Below are positions 25,612 through 34,700 of a stretch of 64,000 bases of DNA, one piece after another. Numbering within the stretch: position 1 is the first letter of the stretch; each line of letters opens with the position of its first letter. Both the position numbers and the translations under genes were made by a program. The notes beneath the pieces are model-generated. The model was not told the origin of the DNA. It saw only the letters and a list, made by a program, of their open reading frames with translations, and did no database searches. Location: the NCBI RefSeq assembly GCF_007753095.1, contig NZ_CP036348.1, positions 5,681,411 through 5,745,410 of the forward strand. Direction: 5' to 3'. The stretch comes from Rosistilla carotiformis (GTDB lineage Bacteria > Planctomycetota > Planctomycetia > Pirellulales > Pirellulaceae).

Positions 25612-26601
25612 ATGCACATTCGTTGGCGTGGAATGGAATTGCCCAGCACGGTCGAAGTCGATCGTGATACATTGTCTCCCACCTACGGCAAATTTGTGGC
25701 CGAACCGTTCGAGCGTGGCTTTGGCAACAGCGTCGGCAATAGCTTGCGTCGCGTGTTGCTGTCGAGCCTCGAAGGAAGCGCGGTCACTCAGATTAAGGTG
25801 CACGGAGCCCAACACGAATTCAGCTCGATCGCTGGCGTGATGGAAGATGTTACCGAAATCGTTTTGAATGTAAAAAGCTTGATCGTTCGCAATCATAGCG
25901 AATCGACTCGCGTGATCACCGTACAGCGGAACACCGCTGGCGACGTCACCGGTAACGATGTGCAAACCGATCAAGATGTTGAAATCATCAACAACAACCA
26001 CATCCTGGCAACGTTGACCGAAGACGTGCCATTCATGATGGAAATGGTCGTTGAAAATGGTCGCGGTTATGTTCCGTCGACCGAACACAGCACTGGCGAA
26101 CACGAAATCGGAATCATTCCGATCGACGCGGTCTTCAGCCCCGTGACCCGCGTTCGCTACGAAGTCGAAGAGACACGCGTCGGTCAAAAGACGAACTACG
26201 ATCGTTTGATCATGGAAATCTGGACCGACGGCACCGTGGGTCCCGAACTGGCGTTGACCGAATCGGCCAAGATCATGCGAAAGCACTTGAACCCATTCGT
26301 GCAATACACCGAACTGGGCCCTGGAATTCACACTGTCGCTCGCGGCGGAGCGAATTCGGCTGAGGCACAACTGGAAGCCAAGCTGAACATGCCGATCAGC
26401 GATCTGCGTCTTTCGGTCCGTGCAGGCAACTGCTTGGAATCCGAACAGATCCGCACCGTTCGCGATTTGGTGGTTCGCACCGAAGATCAATTGATCGAAG
26501 TCCGCAACTTTGGCGATACTACACTGAACGAAGTTCGCGACAAGCTCAATGCGTTGGGATTGCATCTGGGGATGCGGGTTCCAACCGGCGGGTTGATGTA
26601 A
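25612..26601 (+). CDS. rpoA: RNA polymerase subunit alpha
   Basis: A 329-residue alpha subunit. The N-terminal domain (about 1-235) carries the [23 protein letters not shown] dimerisation segment (recognisable at residues 27-49) and [17 protein letters not shown]. The C-terminal domain (about 265-325) has the helix-hairpin-helix signature [19 protein letters not shown] and [15 protein letters not shown], which bind UP elements and activators. Length and order are standard. It lies between rpsK and rplQ in the alpha operon. Confidence 0.98.
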   Translation: MHIRWRGMELPSTVEVDRDTLSPTYGKFVAEPFERGFGNSVGNSLRRVLLSSLEGSAVTQIKVHGAQHEFSSIAGVMEDVTEIVLNVKSLIVRNHSESTRVITVQRNTAGDVTGNDVQTDQDVEIINNNHILATLTEDVPFMMEMVVENGRGYVPSTEHSTGEHEIGIIPIDAVFSPVTRVRYEVEETRVGQKTNYDRLIMEIWTDGTVGPELALTESAKIMRKHLNPFVQYTELGPGIHTVARGGANSAEAQLEAKLNMPISDLRLSVRAGNCLESEQIRTVRDLVVRTEDQLIEVRNFGDTTLNEVRDKLNALGLHLGMRVPTGGLM

Positions 26602-26656
26602 TCGTTGCTGTCACCAGCATCGCGTTGTAATCCAACACTAACACATTTTGTTTTTC

Positions 26657-26675
26657 GACGGGCGTAATGCCTGTC
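26657..26675 (+). promoter_or_regulatory. Hairpin in the rpoA-rplQ spacer
   Basis: A 7-bp stem (GACGGGC, loop GTAAT, GCCTGTC; one G-U pair) ending 19 bases before the rplQ ATG, so it could affect initiation. A second small stem, TGCTG/CAGCA, lies at about 26606-26619. Confidence 0.4.
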
Positions 26676-26694
26676 TCATCCAAGCAGTTCAATC

Positions 26695-27315
26695 ATGCGA
26701 CATCGACGAAAAGGACGTGTTCTCGGCCGCAGTCCGAGCCACCGCAAGGCAATGTTCAAGAACCTGGCTAGCAGCTTGTTCCTCACCGAACGAGATGCGG
26801 AGTTGGATGATAACGCGCCCAAGGTTAAGGGCCGCGTTGTTACCACACTGGAAAAGGCCAAGGAAATTCGCCCGCTCGTGGAACGCTGCATTACGATCGC
26901 CAAGCGTTCGTTGGCAGCCGAGGAAGAGTCGCAGAAGTACGCGACCGACGCAGAACGCGGCTCCGACGCTTGGAAGACCTGGCGGAAGAGCGAGAACTGG
27001 CGCAAATGGACCGACGCGCGAGCTCCTGCAATTGCCGCTCGCCGTCGCGTACTGCAATTGCTTGGCGACAAGCAAGCGATGCACATCGTATTCGACGAAC
27101 TGGCAGACCGCTTCCGCGATCGTCCAGGAGGCTACACTCGTATCTTGCGTTTGGCCAAGCCTCGCTTGGGCGACGCCGGTACCCGAGCGATTCTGGAATT
27201 CGTGGGTGTCAATGATCGCGTGAGCCAAAAGGCGGAACGCCCATCGTTCGATGACGACAGCGACGCCGCAGAAGAAGAAGTTGCCAGCGAAGAATCGAAG
27301 GCTAGCGACGAGTAG
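26695..27315 (+). CDS. rplQ: Ribosomal protein L17, enlarged
   Basis: A 206-residue L17; the usual bacterial protein is about 115-130 residues. The start MRHRRKGRVLGRSPSHRKAM and the GGYTRILRLAKPRLGDAG segment are diagnostic. Extra length comes from an insertion of roughly 45 residues (about 75-120, rich in Trp, Lys and Glu) placed between the two conserved halves, and an acidic tail (about 180-206, DDDSDAAEEEVASEE). Both are likely solvent-exposed on the ribosome near the exit tunnel region. It is the last gene of the operon and is followed by a strong terminator. Confidence 0.97.
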   Translation: MRHRRKGRVLGRSPSHRKAMFKNLASSLFLTERDAELDDNAPKVKGRVVTTLEKAKEIRPLVERCITIAKRSLAAEEESQKYATDAERGSDAWKTWRKSENWRKWTDARAPAIAARRRVLQLLGDKQAMHIVFDELADRFRDRPGGYTRILRLAKPRLGDAGTRAILEFVGVNDRVSQKAERPSFDDDSDAAEEEVASEESKASDE

Positions 27316-27346
27316 TCGTCGGGCTGACAGCAACATAAATTTTGAA

Positions 27347-27379
27347 AAGAGCAGGCTTAAACGGCCTGCTCTTTTTTTT
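27347..27379 (+). terminator. Rho-independent terminator of the rpsM-rplQ operon
   Basis: A 10-bp perfect stem (AAGAGCAGGC at 27347-27356; GCCTGCTCTT at 27364-27373) with a 7-base loop and an uninterrupted T-run to 27379. It lies 31 bases after the rplQ stop. Confidence 0.95.
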
Positions 27380-27706
27380 GCGCTGATGACGGCGCCCGTT
27401 CCCCCGTCCATCCAGTTAGGGGTCGCCTGGACCCTTGCTTCCGCTCCCTTCTGCTGGCCGACGTGTGACGACCGAAAACGAACGTTCAAAGCGGTGCGAT
27501 TACCTGGGCTGGTATTGATCCGTTGTTTCGGCAGAAGACGCTACGGCCCTGGAACCCCCAGCGGGTCATCTGGGGGCATAAGATTACCTGGAACAACCAC
27601 GACGTGTTTCGTGTCGATTGAACAAGCGAACGCTATAATCCAGCCCACACCACTGGACTTCCAGATCAGGTAGCTGTTTCGGAATCTATAGCGAGGAGCA
27701 AGAACG
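27380..27706. other. Intergenic region upstream of RDD gene
   Basis: About 330 bases without a supportable gene. Overlapping open frames on both strands lack motifs and Shine-Dalgarno sites. The sequence just before the RDD start, GCGAGGAGCAAGAACG, carries a good ribosome binding site (GAGGAG). A segment near 27628-27640 (CGCTATAAT) resembles a -10 element for this gene. Confidence 0.45.
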
Positions 27707-28216
27707 ATGTCCGACAATCCGTATGCCAGTCCCGTCGCCACGCCTTTAGACGTTACGGTCTCCGATGAGGGAGGTAGCATCGACGGAATGCCGTTTGCGT
27801 CGCAAAACCGACGGCTCGTGAATTTCTTGGTGGACAACGTGATGACACAGATTGTTTCGTCGCTTGCCGGTGGTGCGTTGGGCGCCGCCTATGCGCAAAG
27901 CAACGGCGGACAGATCACACAAGATCAAGCTACGACACTTCAATTGATGGGAATGGGGTTGGGCTTGCTGGTCGTCCTGCTGTACTTCTTCCTCATGGAG
28001 GCAACAATGGGGGCGACGGTTGGCAAACTGCTGACAAGCACACGCGTTGTCGACGCGGGCGGCGGGAAAGCGAGCGTCGGGAAACTGATCGGCCGCACCT
28101 TCGCGCGGTTGATTCCGTTTGAGCCCGTCTCGTTCCTGTTCGGTGACAAAACCACCGGCTGGCACGATTCATTGTCGGGCACGCGCGTCGTCGACATCCG
28201 TGCAGGGCGACGCTAA
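27707..28216 (+). CDS. RDD family membrane protein with N-terminal NPYASP motif
   Basis: A 169-residue membrane protein. It starts MSDNPYASP, an N-terminal motif found on many planctomycete proteins, then a short acidic linker, and an RDD domain: ASQNRRLVNFLVDNVM (the R...D pattern), a hydrophobic helix near 85-105 (GMGLGLLVVLLYFFLME), GATVGKLLTSTRVVDAGG and a final GWHDSLSGTRVV. RDD proteins are thought to be transport or envelope-related; no specific substrate can be given. It stands alone on the plus strand and converges with the channel gene. Confidence 0.85.
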   Translation: MSDNPYASPVATPLDVTVSDEGGSIDGMPFASQNRRLVNFLVDNVMTQIVSSLAGGALGAAYAQSNGGQITQDQATTLQLMGMGLGLLVVLLYFFLMEATMGATVGKLLTSTRVVDAGGGKASVGKLIGRTFARLIPFEPVSFLFGDKTTGWHDSLSGTRVVDIRAGRR

Positions 28217-28233
28217 CAGCGTGTTGCATAGGT

Positions 28234-29310
28234 TCAGGGTCGAACGCGTGAGCCGCGATACGTGAGCTCAGTGCGTTTGGCCTGGACTTGTCGGATCACG
28301 GCCAGCGTCTGTTCTTGGCTCGACAAGACATACAGGATGTCGCCCGGGTGTATCGCTTCGCTAGCTTCAGGGTTGCGACGAATACGCCCATCGGTGGAAA
28401 GGATCGCCACAATTAGGGTCCCACCGTCATTGAGGTTCAGATCGGAGATCTTGCCTCCTGCAACCGCGGACGCCCCCTCGACCCGGACCTCGCGGATCGC
28501 AAGCCCAAGCGCCTTCAGATCGCTGTTCAAGCGAGTCCTTTGACGCGCGTCGGAGATCAACGCATCGGCGGTCGGGCAGGAGATCATGTTGGCGATCCGA
28601 GCGGCGCCAATCGCCTCGGGCATCACCACGTGATTGGCCCCGCTGCGAACAAGCTTCCGCTGAGTCGATTCAGATTCGCCACGGGCGATGATCTGCAATT
28701 CTTGTGTCAGTTCACGGGCGGTCAACGTGATGAAGACATTGGCGGCATCCTCGGGCAAAACGGTCGCAAGGTACGCGGCACGGTGGATGCCAGCCTTGAT
28801 CAGCGTCTCCTCTTCGCCCGCGTTGCCCGTGACCACAAGATAGCCAAGCTCTTCCGCTTGCGCGATGCGGTCAGGATTTTCGTCGATGCAGACGAACGCC
28901 TGGTCAAGCGACTTGAGCTCCTCAGCCAAATTGCGGCCAACACGTCCGAACCCACAAATGATCACGTGGTTCGATGTTTGTGCGATTCCCTGACTCATCC
29001 GCCTCGCTCCCAACGCGCGATAAAATTCCCCTTCGGCAACCATTTGCACAAAGCCGCCCACGACATAGATTCCCGACGAGCAACCGGCCACGATGATGAA
29101 AGCTGTAAAGACCTTCAAGCCGGTGCTGTCGATGGGATGGACTTCGCCGTAACCGACACCGAAGATCGTGATCACGACCATGTAGATCGAATCGACAACC
29201 GACCAGCCCGCCGCGATGAATCCAAACACAGCAGCGACACAGGTGATCGACAGAAACGTCAATCCCACCAACATCTTCCGCACCGAGGTGCTTTCGCTCA
29301 TGGCCGACAT
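28234..29310 (-). CDS. Potassium channel with TrkA-N/TrkA-C (RCK) domains
   Basis: A 358-residue channel subunit. Two membrane helices (about 13-35 and 65-90) flank a pore loop with the filter FGVGYGE, an acceptable variant of TVGYGD. Residues from about 112 form a Rossmann RCK domain (HVIICGFGRVGRNLAEEL), followed by an EAIGAARIANMI linker and a TrkA-C domain (about 270-350). Such proteins conduct K+ and are gated by nucleotides or ions bound to the RCK ring. It is 31 bases downstream of a conserved protein of unknown function on the same strand. A second ATG at 29301 is an alternative start. Confidence 0.9.
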   Translation of the reverse strand: MSAMSESTSVRKMLVGLTFLSITCVAAVFGFIAAGWSVVDSIYMVVITIFGVGYGEVHPIDSTGLKVFTAFIIVAGCSSGIYVVGGFVQMVAEGEFYRALGARRMSQGIAQTSNHVIICGFGRVGRNLAEELKSLDQAFVCIDENPDRIAQAEELGYLVVTGNAGEEETLIKAGIHRAAYLATVLPEDAANVFITLTARELTQELQIIARGESESTQRKLVRSGANHVVMPEAIGAARIANMISCPTADALISDARQRTRLNSDLKALGLAIREVRVEGASAVAGGKISDLNLNDGGTLIVAILSTDGRIRRNPEASEAIHPGDILYVLSSQEQTLAVIRQVQAKRTELTYRGSRVRP

Positions 29311-29341
29311 CCCAGCCGGCGTGCCCTAGACAGAAGGTTCC

Positions 29342-30766
29342 TCATGTTGCCTGGTATTCGAAGTAGCTGCGCGATTTGATGACATCGGCAACCGGACCAG
29401 GAACCATCGTCTCCCAGCTGGAATCGCCGTCCTTAATTTTGCACAGCACCTCGCGCGAAAAGACGTTCAGGCATTCGGGATTGAAGTTGTCCAAGTCGTT
29501 GATGCCGCCACGATCCTTGAGGTACCCATACAATTTTTGCAACTCGGGTTTGATTTCCAGGTTTTCGCACGTCATCATAGCGCCGGTCGCCTGATCACGC
29601 AGCGGATAGCAGTAGATCTTCAGATCGTTTTTGAACAACCGCCCAAACGATTCAAGGATCCCACCGTCCAACGACGCATAATATTTTTCGTCGAACAGGT
29701 CCAACAGACTGGCTGCCCCCATCGTGATCGCGATACTTTCTTTGGTGTACCGCGACAAATACGACGCCAAGCGATAGTACTGAAAATAGTCGGAGATTAG
29801 CACCGTCATCCCACAGGCGGACATCACGTCGGCGCGGGCCAAGAAGTCGCGCAGGTCGATTTCGCCCTCGGCCTTCAAGTTCCGCATCGTGATCTCCATC
29901 ACCTGCGCTACTTCTTTGCCTTGGACATTCGGCAACTCCGTAAACTTTTCATTGGCACAACGCAGCATGTCGAGATTGACGTTGCAGACGGGCCGAAAGC
30001 TGCCGCGTTCGACCAGGATCGGCTTGCGATGGAAGAACTCCGAAGGTTGCAACACGTCGCCGTTGGCAGCAAACATCGCCGCGCCGCTGAGCCCCAGCTC
30101 GACCAGCTTCAAACTCATCAAACGGTTGTCGACGTGTCGGAACGCGATCCCCGAGAATTCGATCATGTCGATCTCGATCCGCGAGGTGGAAAGTCCATCC
30201 AAAAGCGAATCGACTAAAAGTTCGGGTTCGTGGTTCAAGGCAAACGCGCCGTGGACCAAGTTCACACCGACGATTCCCAGCGCCTCCTGTTGCAAGGCAG
30301 CTTCGTTGTCGAGCATCCGAACATGGATGATGATTTGGCTGTCGTCATCTCGCGGGTGCGCTTGAAATTTGACTCCCATCCAGCCATGGCATTCGTTGGT
30401 GCCCTGGAAATTCCGAGCCGAGACGGTATCGGCAAAAGCAAAGAAGGCCGTTGTATCGCCACGCACATCTTTCAAGCGATCCAAGTTCAAACGGTGCTCG
30501 TAATCGAGCATCGCTTGCAGACGCTCGCGGCAAACATATCGACTCGCCCGACCGTAGATCGCATCACTGACCTTCATATCGTAGGCCGACATGCTTTTGG
30601 CGATCGTTCCGGCGCCCCCGCCGACACGGAAGAACCACCGCACCACTTCTTGGCCCGCACCAATTTCAGCAAACGTGCCATAGCGGCGTGGATCGAGATT
30701 GACCTGCAACGCCTTCTGGTGTGTGTCGATAGGTTCCGGTGAAGGAATACGTGGTGACAATTGCAT
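29342..30766 (-). CDS. Conserved cytoplasmic protein of unknown function (FAEIGAGQEV family)
   Basis: A 474-residue protein. It begins MQLSPRIPSPEPIDTHQKAL and has highly conserved-looking segments (FAEIGAGQEVVRWFF, GTIAKSMSAYDM, SDAIYG, GWMGVKFQ, DLRDFLARADVMSACGM, DYFQYYRL). I recognise the type as a widespread conserved bacterial protein, often inconsistently annotated in databases as a nucleotidyltransferase or receptor, but with no established activity; no nucleotidyltransferase HxGH-type motif is visible. There is no signal peptide or membrane segment. The ATG at 30766 is chosen; ATG 30784 or TTG 30790 would add 6-8 residues. It may be co-transcribed with the K+ channel gene downstream. 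Confidence 0.75.
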   Translation of the reverse strand: MQLSPRIPSPEPIDTHQKALQVNLDPRRYGTFAEIGAGQEVVRWFFRVGGGAGTIAKSMSAYDMKVSDAIYGRASRYVCRERLQAMLDYEHRLNLDRLKDVRGDTTAFFAFADTVSARNFQGTNECHGWMGVKFQAHPRDDDSQIIIHVRMLDNEAALQQEALGIVGVNLVHGAFALNHEPELLVDSLLDGLSTSRIEIDMIEFSGIAFRHVDNRLMSLKLVELGLSGAAMFAANGDVLQPSEFFHRKPILVERGSFRPVCNVNLDMLRCANEKFTELPNVQGKEVAQVMEITMRNLKAEGEIDLRDFLARADVMSACGMTVLISDYFQYYRLASYLSRYTKESIAITMGAASLLDLFDEKYYASLDGGILESFGRLFKNDLKIYCYPLRDQATGAMMTCENLEIKPELQKLYGYLKDRGGINDLDNFNPECLNVFSREVLCKIKDGDSSWETMVPGPVADVIKSRSYFEYQAT

Positions 30767-30790
30767 TTTGAAATAGCCCGCCATGTTCAA

Positions 30791-31156
30791 ACGCGAAAAA
30801 AGTGAAAGTAGTTGAATCCGTGTTTAATAGCACGAAGTGTACCAATTCCAAGATTCACGCAGGTTAAGAATTGAAATTTCCGTATCCGCAGTTCCACCAG
30901 ACGACACCGCTCGGAACCTCACCCGCTTCGATGAAAGAATCGGGGGGGCGTGTTGCCCTGCAAATCGGCAGCTCAAACTGATCCGAGCTGGAATTCTGAG
31001 GAGGGGCCGCTATTCAATGCACTGCCAAAAATTTGTGCAAATCCGATTCGATCCAACCATCGCGGCCCAAGGGGCGTGCCTAGAATACATGCACAACAGC
31101 AATAAAAGCATGCAATCGCAACACGATCGATTCTGGAAGCTCTTGTGATCGAACGA
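30791..31156. other. Intergenic region between the conserved protein and folA
   Basis: About 365 bases with no supportable gene. An open frame on the plus strand (30837-31148) has no start context or motif. The minus-strand promoter of the downstream gene should lie here; no clear consensus was found, and no T-run terminator for folA was seen. Confidence 0.4.
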
Positions 31157-31651
31157 TTACGACCGACGTGATATCGGCCGCTCCCAAACGCTAAATTCGC
31201 TGGGAACGCTGTCGCGCGCCGCAGGGGGCACGCGTTCGACGTAGCTGCAATGCCAGCCGTTCAAGTCGAAATCGATCGTCGTGTCGCCCACCGTCTGGCT
31301 CCAGACACGCGTCAGAAACACACGCGTGCAAACCGGCAGCATCGCCGCATAGATTTGAGCACCGCCGACGACAAACGCCGTTCGTTCGCCGATGGCAGCC
31401 AGCACCGATTCCGGATCGGGAAAGACAGCCACTCCGGGATGCGACCATTGTCGGTCGCGCGTCAACACAAAGGTTTCTCGCCCCGGCAAGGGACGACCGA
31501 TCGAGTCAAACGTCTTACGTCCCATCACGATGATACAACCCATCGTTAGACGCTTGAACCGCCGCAGATCATGGCTCAATTGCCACGGCATATCACCATC
31601 GAGACCAATGGTCCCCGTCGAGGTTGCGGCAACGATTGCGGTCAATGTCAC
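31157..31651 (-). CDS. folA: Dihydrofolate reductase
   Basis: A 164-residue DHFR that reduces dihydrofolate with NADPH. It has the substrate/Met20-loop region TIGLDGDMPWQLSHDLRRFK (the acid residue is Asp in HDLRRF), the NADPH segments IVMGRKTFDSIGRPLPGR and VVGGAQIYAAMLP, and the C-terminal hairpin. The start is a GTG without a strong Shine-Dalgarno site. It lies downstream of nrdJ on the same strand, separated by a hairpin and a terminator; both genes serve deoxynucleotide supply. Confidence 0.95.
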   Translation of the reverse strand: MTLTAIVAATSTGTIGLDGDMPWQLSHDLRRFKRLTMGCIIVMGRKTFDSIGRPLPGRETFVLTRDRQWSHPGVAVFPDPESVLAAIGERTAFVVGGAQIYAAMLPVCTRVFLTRVWSQTVGDTTIDFDLNGWHCSYVERVPPAARDSVPSEFSVWERPISRRS

Positions 31652-31692
31652 GCGGAGAAACTTTTTGTAGCAGAGAGCGAAGCCGGTTATTC

Positions 31693-31720
31693 AAAAAAAC
31701 TGGCCACCGCGAAGGTGGCC
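31693..31720 (-). terminator. Intrinsic terminator after nrdJ
   Basis: Read on the minus strand, a 7-bp GGCCACC/GGTGGCC stem (31714-31720 with 31702-31708) with a 5-base loop TTCGC is followed by a run of seven T (31699-31693). It lies between nrdJ and folA. Confidence 0.9.
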
Positions 31721-31733
31721 GTGTTGGCATCGG

Positions 31734-31766
31734 CACAGCGCTTGGTGAGGTCACCGAAGCGCTGTG
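31734..31766 (-). other. Long hairpin just downstream of nrdJ
   Basis: A 10-bp perfect stem (CACAGCGCTT/AAGCGCTGTG) continues after a bulged G into a 5-bp GGTGA/TCACC stem. It lies 27 bases after the nrdJ stop and just before the terminator. It may protect the nrdJ mRNA 3' end or help termination. Confidence 0.6.
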
Positions 31767-31793
31767 CAATTCTTGACTGCGTCCAACCGAACG

Positions 31794-34700
31794 TTAGCTG
31801 CAGCCCATGCTGGCACCACAGTTGTGGCACAGATAGCAGTTGCCGTTGCGAACGGTGATGCTGCCGCAGTTGTCGCAAGCCGGAGCGTCGCTTTGGAACC
31901 GAGCGAATTGATCGCTTCGCGAACCGGGCTTGCCATTGTCTCTGGCCCCGTCGCCCGCAATCTGCATCGAAACGCCCGCACGCTCCAGCGCGTCGATGTC
32001 GACCGTCGGCAGATTGCCTACGGTGTATTTCGCCGCCGTGTCGTGAGTCTCAATCGTTGGACCATTACCACCGATCTTCATCCCATCGCCTTCACCGGGC
32101 TTGTTTCCGTTGGCCACGCTTTCAACCGACTTCGATTCGGTCGAATCGCCACCGTCGTTCTTCTCGGCAGCTCCGGGCACGGTCGCTTCCCGATATCCGG
32201 CCAGGAACGTAATTCCCATCCAACGGAAAATGTAATCGACGATACTCTTTGCGATTCGAATGTCAGGGTTGCTGGTATGCCCCATCGGTTCGAAGCGGGT
32301 GTGGGTGAACTTGTTGACCAGGACTTCGATCGGAACGCCGTATTGCAGCGCGATCGAAGTCGAGGTGCCGAAGCTGTCCATCAGGCCACCGATCGTCGAA
32401 CCCTCTTTCGCCATCGTGATGAAGACTTCGCCAGGGCGACCGTCGGGATACAGGCCAACATTGATGTAGCCTTCGTGTCCCGCGATGTTGAACTTGTGCG
32501 TCAAGCTATGGCGCGTATCTTCCAAGCGTTCCCGGCGTGGTCGATAGACAACCTTCTCGACAACTTTGACTTCCGCATCCGCCGCCGTCTTCTCACCGCT
32601 CTTGGTGTTCAGCGGTTGGCTCTGCTTCGAACCGTCCCGATAAATCGCGATCGCCTTGAGCCCCAGTTCCCAACCCCAGAAATACGCATCGGCGATATCT
32701 TGAGGTGTCGAATCGGTCGGCATGTTGACCGTCTTGCTGATCGCCCCCGACAGGAACGGTTGGGCAGCAGCCATCATCGTCACGTGGGCTTGCCAAGCGA
32801 TGCTGCGCGTTCCGCCGGCAGGGGTGAACGCACAATCGAAGACGGGCAGATGCTCGTCGGCCAGATGCGGAGCCCCTTCGATCGTGTCGTGTTCGTCGAT
32901 GTAGGCGACGATTGCTTTTGCTTGCGTCGTGTCGTAGCCGAGCGACTCCAAAGCCCCTTCGACGCCGCGGTTGACGATCTTCAACATCCCGCCGCCAGCC
33001 AGTTGCTTGTACTTGACAAGCGCGATATCGGGCTCGACGCCGGTGGTATCGCAGTCCATCAAGAAACTAATCGTTCCGGTGGGTGCCAACACGGTCGCTT
33101 GAGCGTTACGGAATCCGTAACGGTTGCCCAGTTCGAGGACCTTGTCCCACAGGTTGCGAGCAGCGTCCTTCAGGTATTCGGGACCTTCGTCGTGGATCTG
33201 TTCGACAGCATCGCGGTGCATCCCCATCACCTTCAGCATCGGTTCGCGATTGTTGGCAAAGCCTTCAAACGGTCCGACGACACCCGCCATTTCGGCGCTT
33301 GTCAGATTAGCCGTCCCATGCATCAATGCAGTCAGGCTGCCACACAACCCGCGAGCGCCATCGGAATCGTAAGGCAGACCGCTGGTCATCACCAACGAAC
33401 CCAGGTTCGAATACCCCAGCCCCAGCGGGCGATAGTTGTGGCTGTTCAGCGCGATGTCGGCGGTTGGATAGCTGGCGTGATCGACCAAGATCTCTTGGGC
33501 GATGAAGAAGACGCGGCAGGCGGCGTGGAAACGATCGACGTCGAAGCTGCCGTCGGCGCGACGGAACTTCATAAGATTGATCGACGCCAGGTTGCAAGCC
33601 GTGTCGTCCAGGAACATGTATTCCGAGCACGGATTGCTGGCGTTGATCCGGCCGCTGTTGGGACAGGTGTGCCAGGTGTTGATCGTGGTGTCGTATTGAA
33701 CGCCAGGATCACCGCAGTGCCATGCGCATTCGGCCATCTTGTTCAACAGTTCGCGAGCGTCGTATTCCGGCGGCGTGCCGGTCGCCTTTTCGCTGATCCA
33801 TTGCGTTTGCCAACGCTTGCCGTCGCGAACCGCTTGCATGTAATCATCGGTCACGCGGACCGACAGGTTCGCGTTCTGGAACATCACCGACGAATAGGCT
33901 TCGCCGTTGAAGTTGCTGTCGTAGCCCTGGGCGATCAGCGCGTGAGCCTTCTTCTCTTCGCTCCACTTGCACTCGATGAATTCCAAGATATCGGGATGCC
34001 AGACCTTCAACGATTGCATCTTCGCGGCGCGACGGGTCTTGCCACCGCTTTTGACAACCGCGGCGATCTGATCGTAGACTCGCATGAACGACAGAGGGCC
34101 CGACGGCTTGCCGCCGCCAGACAAGTTCTCTCGCTCGCTGCGGATGCTCGATAGATCGGTGCCGGTGCCGCTGCCAAACTTGAACAACATCGCCTCGCTG
34201 GTCGCCAGACGCATGATGTCTTCCATGTTGTCTTCAACCTTCTGGATGAAGCAGGCCGAACCCTGAGGAAATTCGTAAGGGTTTTCGGGTTGGTCGACGC
34301 GGCCTTGCGTCTTGTCGTAGTGCCAGTTGCACTTCGCGCCGGTCACACCGTATTGGTCGTAGAGGCCGACGTTAAACCAAACCGGGCTGTTGAAAGCACC
34401 ATGTTGGTGCAGGCACAACCAGGTCAGATCGCGATAAAAATTTTCGCCATCTTCCGCGGTGTCAAAGTAGCCATCGGCCAATCCCCAGTCGGAGATCGTG
34501 CGGGTGACGCGGTGGATCAATTGGCGAACGCTCGTTTCGCGTTCGGACTTGTTCGGGTCGCCATAAAAGTACTTGCTGACAACGACGTTGGTCGCCAATT
34601 GGCTCCACTTCGCTGGAACTTCGCAGTTGTGCTGCTCGAACAGTGCAGTGCCCGTTTCATCTTTGATCGCCGCGCTGCGGAGCACCCACTCGCTGGTGTC

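Noticed and set aside
31764-34154. 796-codon open frame on the plus strand
   Set aside because: Lies entirely antisense to nrdJ; its translation has no family motif and is explained by GC-biased third positions of the real gene.
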